Shown here piece after piece: positions 43,264 through 46,082 of a DNA stretch of 46,082 nucleotides. The notes under the pieces are model-generated. The model made no database searches, had not been told where the DNA came from, and saw only the letters and a list, made by a program, of their open reading frames with translations. A program made the position numbers and the translations under genes. Origin of the DNA: Hypsibius dujardini (lineage: Eukaryota > Tardigrada > Eutardigrada > Parachela > Hypsibiidae); contig LRSR01004579.1 in the NCBI GenBank assembly GCA_001579985.1, forward strand, positions 1 through 46,082, written 5' to 3'. Every line of letters starts with the position of its first letter. The stretch's first letter is position 1.

Positions 43264-45334
43264 TTCGGTATGTCTGTCTGTCTTTCGGTATGTTTATTTT
43301 TTCCTTGTATCTGTCTTTCTATAAGTCTGTCTGCCTATCTACTTGTCTGACTTTGTCAATATGCCTATTGGTGCATCTGGGTGCCTGTCTCCCTATGTGG
43401 TTTATTGTTGTCTGTTTGTCTAATTTCATGTCTGTCTGCCTGTCTGTTCATCTGTCTGCCCGTCTACTTTTATGCATATTTGTATTCCTACCTGTTTTTT
43501 GTCTGCCTGCCGGGACGTAAGCCTATTTCTCGATGTGCTTGCGAGTGTCTTTATCTGTCTCACGTTTTTATCTGTGTCTGTTACTTAGCCCTGAAGCTCT
43601 ATATATTTTTATACAGAGAAGCCGGTGTTCTGGGATTGTTTGGATGGAATCTTATACCGAAAAAGGCCACCGAGTTGGTGATCACATCTAATGAGTTTGA
43701 TGCGATGATCATTCGTCAAGAAACCGGTAAACCCGTTGTCGCCTTACCGAAAGGAATCTCCCTCCTCCCTGTTGAAGTGAGTTGTTATCCTTCTACGGAG
43801 TCCTTCTGATTTTAGTGTTGGTCTGATGGTATATCTGGGCTTTGCTCTAGGCTTTGCCGCTTCTGGAACAATTTTCTAAAATTGTCTTATGGCTGGACGG
43901 CAGCGGAAACCGCTCGTGGCAGGCAGCGAAGATATTTTCGCGGAAGCTGGATGAAAAGCGTTGCCACCTGGTCTCGTAAGAACTGCCCGTCCGACTGATG
44001 GATGAACGCGTTCTGACTTTTGTGGTCATTTGATCTTGCCAGACCGGAACTGTGCCCGACAAGAGCGCTCAACGCTTTCCAATCCGGAACTGAAGTGAAC
44101 GGTATTATCCTCAAAGCCCGGCCAGTCTCGCACAAATCGGTGGTCACTTTCGGCTCCTTCCGCTCCGATGTACTGAATGAGCTCACCAATCGGGAAGACT
44201 TTTCAGGTCTTCGGGTGAGTGAAGTTACCTTTTAGGCGCTAAGCAGCTGCTCTCTTTCTTTCTTTGTCTGCACATGTATCACTGAGATATAAATTCCTGC
44301 CATCTCGTTTCAAAGTTTATTTTATAAATTTACAAAGTTGTTTTTTACTTACGCTTTCCTTCTTTAAAGTTTGCTTGTTTAAAAAACATTTCAGTGGCAA
44401 AGGTTTCCCGCCCTCAATCGGATACTGAAGGGACACCGACGCGGCGAACTGACCGTTCTCACCGGACCGACCGGTTCGGGCAAAACCACATTTCTCAGTG
44501 AATACTCACTCGATTTGTGCAATCAAGGGGTAAAAAAGCTCTTAATTCCCCATGACGAATGGCACGGGCAAGTCAGAAACTCCTTCTTGTCTTCAGCTAC
44601 GGACACTGTGGGGCAGTTTTGAAATAAAGAATTCCCGTCTGGCGAAAACTATGCTGAACCAATTTGCCAGGTAAGCATTAAATTTAATGTGCCTGTATAT
44701 TATTATTTTTGAATATTATCATTTTTTAATATTGATTAATGTGTTTACATTTTTGCATATGTTTCTGTGTAGGAAATCAATGCAAAAAAACGTGACTGAA
44801 TTCGACCTGTGGGCGGACAAGTTCGAACAACTGGCGCTGTACTTCATGGCATTTCACGGACAGGAAACGTTGGATAACGTTTTTGAGGTAAAAATAATCC
44901 GCTCTGAATCCAAAAATAGCGCTCTGCACTAGCACTAGTGCTAGCAGTGCACTAACACTAGTGCTAGCAGTGCACTAACACTAGTGCTAGCAGTGCACTA
45001 GCACTATTGCTAGCAGTGCCCTAGCACTAGTGCTGTACATTATCTATAGAAGAGTTCAATTTGCCTTTCGTTGCAGGCAATGCTGCATGCGGTGTATGTC
45101 CACGATATTGAGCATGTGATCGTGGACAACCTACAGTTCATGATGGGCGCGACCAACTTCAAAACCATCCATGACCGGATCGTCAAGCAGGACCAATTGA
45201 TCGAAGGCTTCCGGAAGTTTTCCACCAGTCACGACTGCCACGTGACTTTGGTGGTGCATCCACGAAAGGTATTCAAGCTCTTTACTTACCCGCATCGGAA
45301 TCAGTATAACGGACGCATATACCGACAGTCGGTC

Positions 45335-45387
<53 letters not shown>

Positions 45388-45845
45388 TATAGACAGGCAT
45401 ATAGACAGACCGGCAATCAGATAGAAAATAGTATATACATGGACAGCGTTCCTTATAGGAGATGGAAGGCCAGGAGTTAACCGCACAATCCATTTACGGT
45501 GGCGCCAAAGCCAGTCAGGAAGCCGACAACATCCTTATCCTCCAAAACAATCGAGGCAAGTCCGGTCTGCTACAAGGCAAAAAGTACATCGAAATCGTCA
45601 AAAACCGATATGACGGCGACCTGGGCATAGTTCCGCTGAGTTACGACAAGGACAGCCAGAGCTATGTGAAGAAGGAACGGGCAAAAGGTGACAATACCGT
45701 CGGAGCCACTACCACGAAAAAGACCGGGAAAGCGGCGGCAGCGTTCGCCGCGGCAAAACCTTCCACTTTCACTGGTGCGGCCACTGATGGGGCCACCGAA
45801 GATGAAGATGAAGATCAGACTTTGACCAATAGAATTGTAATCTGA
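41926..45845 (+). CDS. TWNK: Twinkle, mitochondrial replicative DNA helicase with intact primase cysteines
   Basis: Hexameric 5'-3' helicase of the mtDNA replisome, related to phage T7 gp4. Exons: 41926-42153, 42312-42505, 42769-42904, 42998-43167, 43617-43776, 43851-43975, 44043-44214, 44395-44529, 44597-44670, 44773-44887, 45077-45268, 45459-45845, giving 695 residues (human 684). Visible: a basic, Arg-containing N-terminus fitting a mitochondrial presequence; a cysteine cluster C85-x2-C88-x2-C91...C112-x2-C115; a degenerate TOPRIM region ([26 protein letters not shown]); RecA helicase core with Walker A GPTGSGKT (419-426), LWGSFEI, Walker [24 protein letters not shown] and [11 protein letters not shown]; and a Lys/Ala/Asp-rich tail. 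Intron 1 has a GC donor (CAG|GCAAGT). The chosen ATG is the first in the open frame, and other upstream exons cannot be excluded. Confidence 0.96.
42160..42295. repeat. (ATTG)n tract, TWNK intron 1
   Basis: GATTGGTGAATTGATGAG, GGTTGATTTGATGGGCTGATT and related units fill the GC-AG intron. Confidence 0.75.
42628..42690. repeat. (ATTG)n / (CAAT)n palindromic tract, TWNK intron 2
   Basis: ATTGATTGATTGATCAATCA occurs as two inverted blocks (TTGATTGATTGATCAATCAA), so it could form a short hairpin. Confidence 0.85.
43195..43515. repeat. (TGTC)n tract, TWNK intron 4
   Basis: Nearly pure TGTC at 43215-43265, then degenerate tetramers to 43515. Confidence 0.93.
44926..45034. repeat. 23-bp palindromic minisatellite, TWNK intron 10
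   Basis: About 4.5 copies of a 23-bp unit (CACTAACACTAGTGCTAGCA then GTG) with small changes. Each unit contains the palindromes CACTAGTG and GCTAGC, so the array has strong hairpin potential. It lies between the exons ending at 44887 and starting at 45077. Confidence 0.93.
45325..45425. repeat. (GACA)n array, TWNK intron 11
   Basis: Nearly pure ACAG at 45335-45387, then ATAGACAGGCATATAGACAG. Confidence 0.95.
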
Positions 45846-46082
45846 GAAAAAATGGTGTTTTATTTTATCTTATCTCTCAAAAATGTTGTTTCTGTTTTTT
45901 TTTCTTATCAACGACAGTCGGTCGTGTCCTGTCTGGCATTCTGATTTGAAAATCCCTCCCGTGAAAGATACTAGTAAGTTCTGATTCGATTCGAGCCAAT
46001 GTACTCACACCAAAGTGTGTATGTGTGTTGATTTATATCTTCCTCTGTTTGTCTGTCTCTCTGTCTGCTATTTCTCTGCATG
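45846..46082. other. TWNK 3' flank
   Basis: T-rich DNA after the stop codon, ending in a (TGTC)n patch at 46045-46075. No AATAAA and no coding exon seen. Confidence 0.6.

Overview
The window is nuclear DNA from an animal, most likely an invertebrate. It carries eight recognisable protein-coding genes. All of them are split by introns with GT-AG borders (one GC-AG), and the exons can be joined in frame into proteins close to the usual family length. The gene set (atrophin/RERE, LIN7, a cyclic nucleotide-gated channel, Twinkle, Pol I and Pol III subunits) is metazoan. The tyrosine-decarboxylase-like enzyme, with its characteristic C-terminal tail, points to a protostome. I cannot fix the phylum from the sequence alone.

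Layout: 1-3454 is repeat-rich DNA without a convincing gene. 3455-10263 (+) is an atrophin/RERE-type corepressor whose N-terminal part is probably outside or undetected. 11374-16479 (+) is FARSB, the cytosolic phenylalanyl-tRNA synthetase beta subunit. 17911-21992 (+) is a group II PLP decarboxylase, best called tyrosine decarboxylase. 22423-24812 (-) is a CNG channel with a CNGA-like C-terminus and a strongly altered selectivity filter. 25463-36987 (-) is the complete 29-exon RNA polymerase I largest subunit (POLR1A). 37750-39360 (+) is the PDZ scaffold LIN7. 39723-41377 (-) is RNA polymerase III subunit RPC8/POLR3H. 41926-45845 (+) is the mitochondrial helicase Twinkle (TWNK), which here keeps a primase-type cysteine cluster lost in the human protein.

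The genes do not form a single pathway, but four serve information processing: Pol I for rRNA, Pol III for tRNA and 5S RNA, a tRNA synthetase, and mtDNA replication. Two pairs are head-to-head: POLR3H/TWNK, 548 bp apart, and POLR1A/LIN7, 762 bp apart. These are candidate shared promoters. TDC and CNG are convergent, as are LIN7 and POLR3H.

The non-coding DNA is dominated by two degenerate tetranucleotide families, (TGTC)n/(GACA)n and (ATTG)n/(CAAT)n, which fill introns in both orientations. The first has no stop codon in any frame on either strand, so it creates many long but meaningless Ser-Val-Cys-Leu or Thr-Asp-Arg-Gln reading frames. Also present are a short TA-flanked inverted-repeat element (MITE-like), a long foldback element, a dispersed repeat of about 95 bp, a 23-bp palindromic minisatellite, repeats of about 70-78 bp upstream of FARSB, and a decayed tandem copy of part of POLR1A exon 2. 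I found no CRISPR, no bacterial-type system and no RNA gene. The most interesting points are the CNG pore, the Twinkle zinc-binding motif and the repeat structures.
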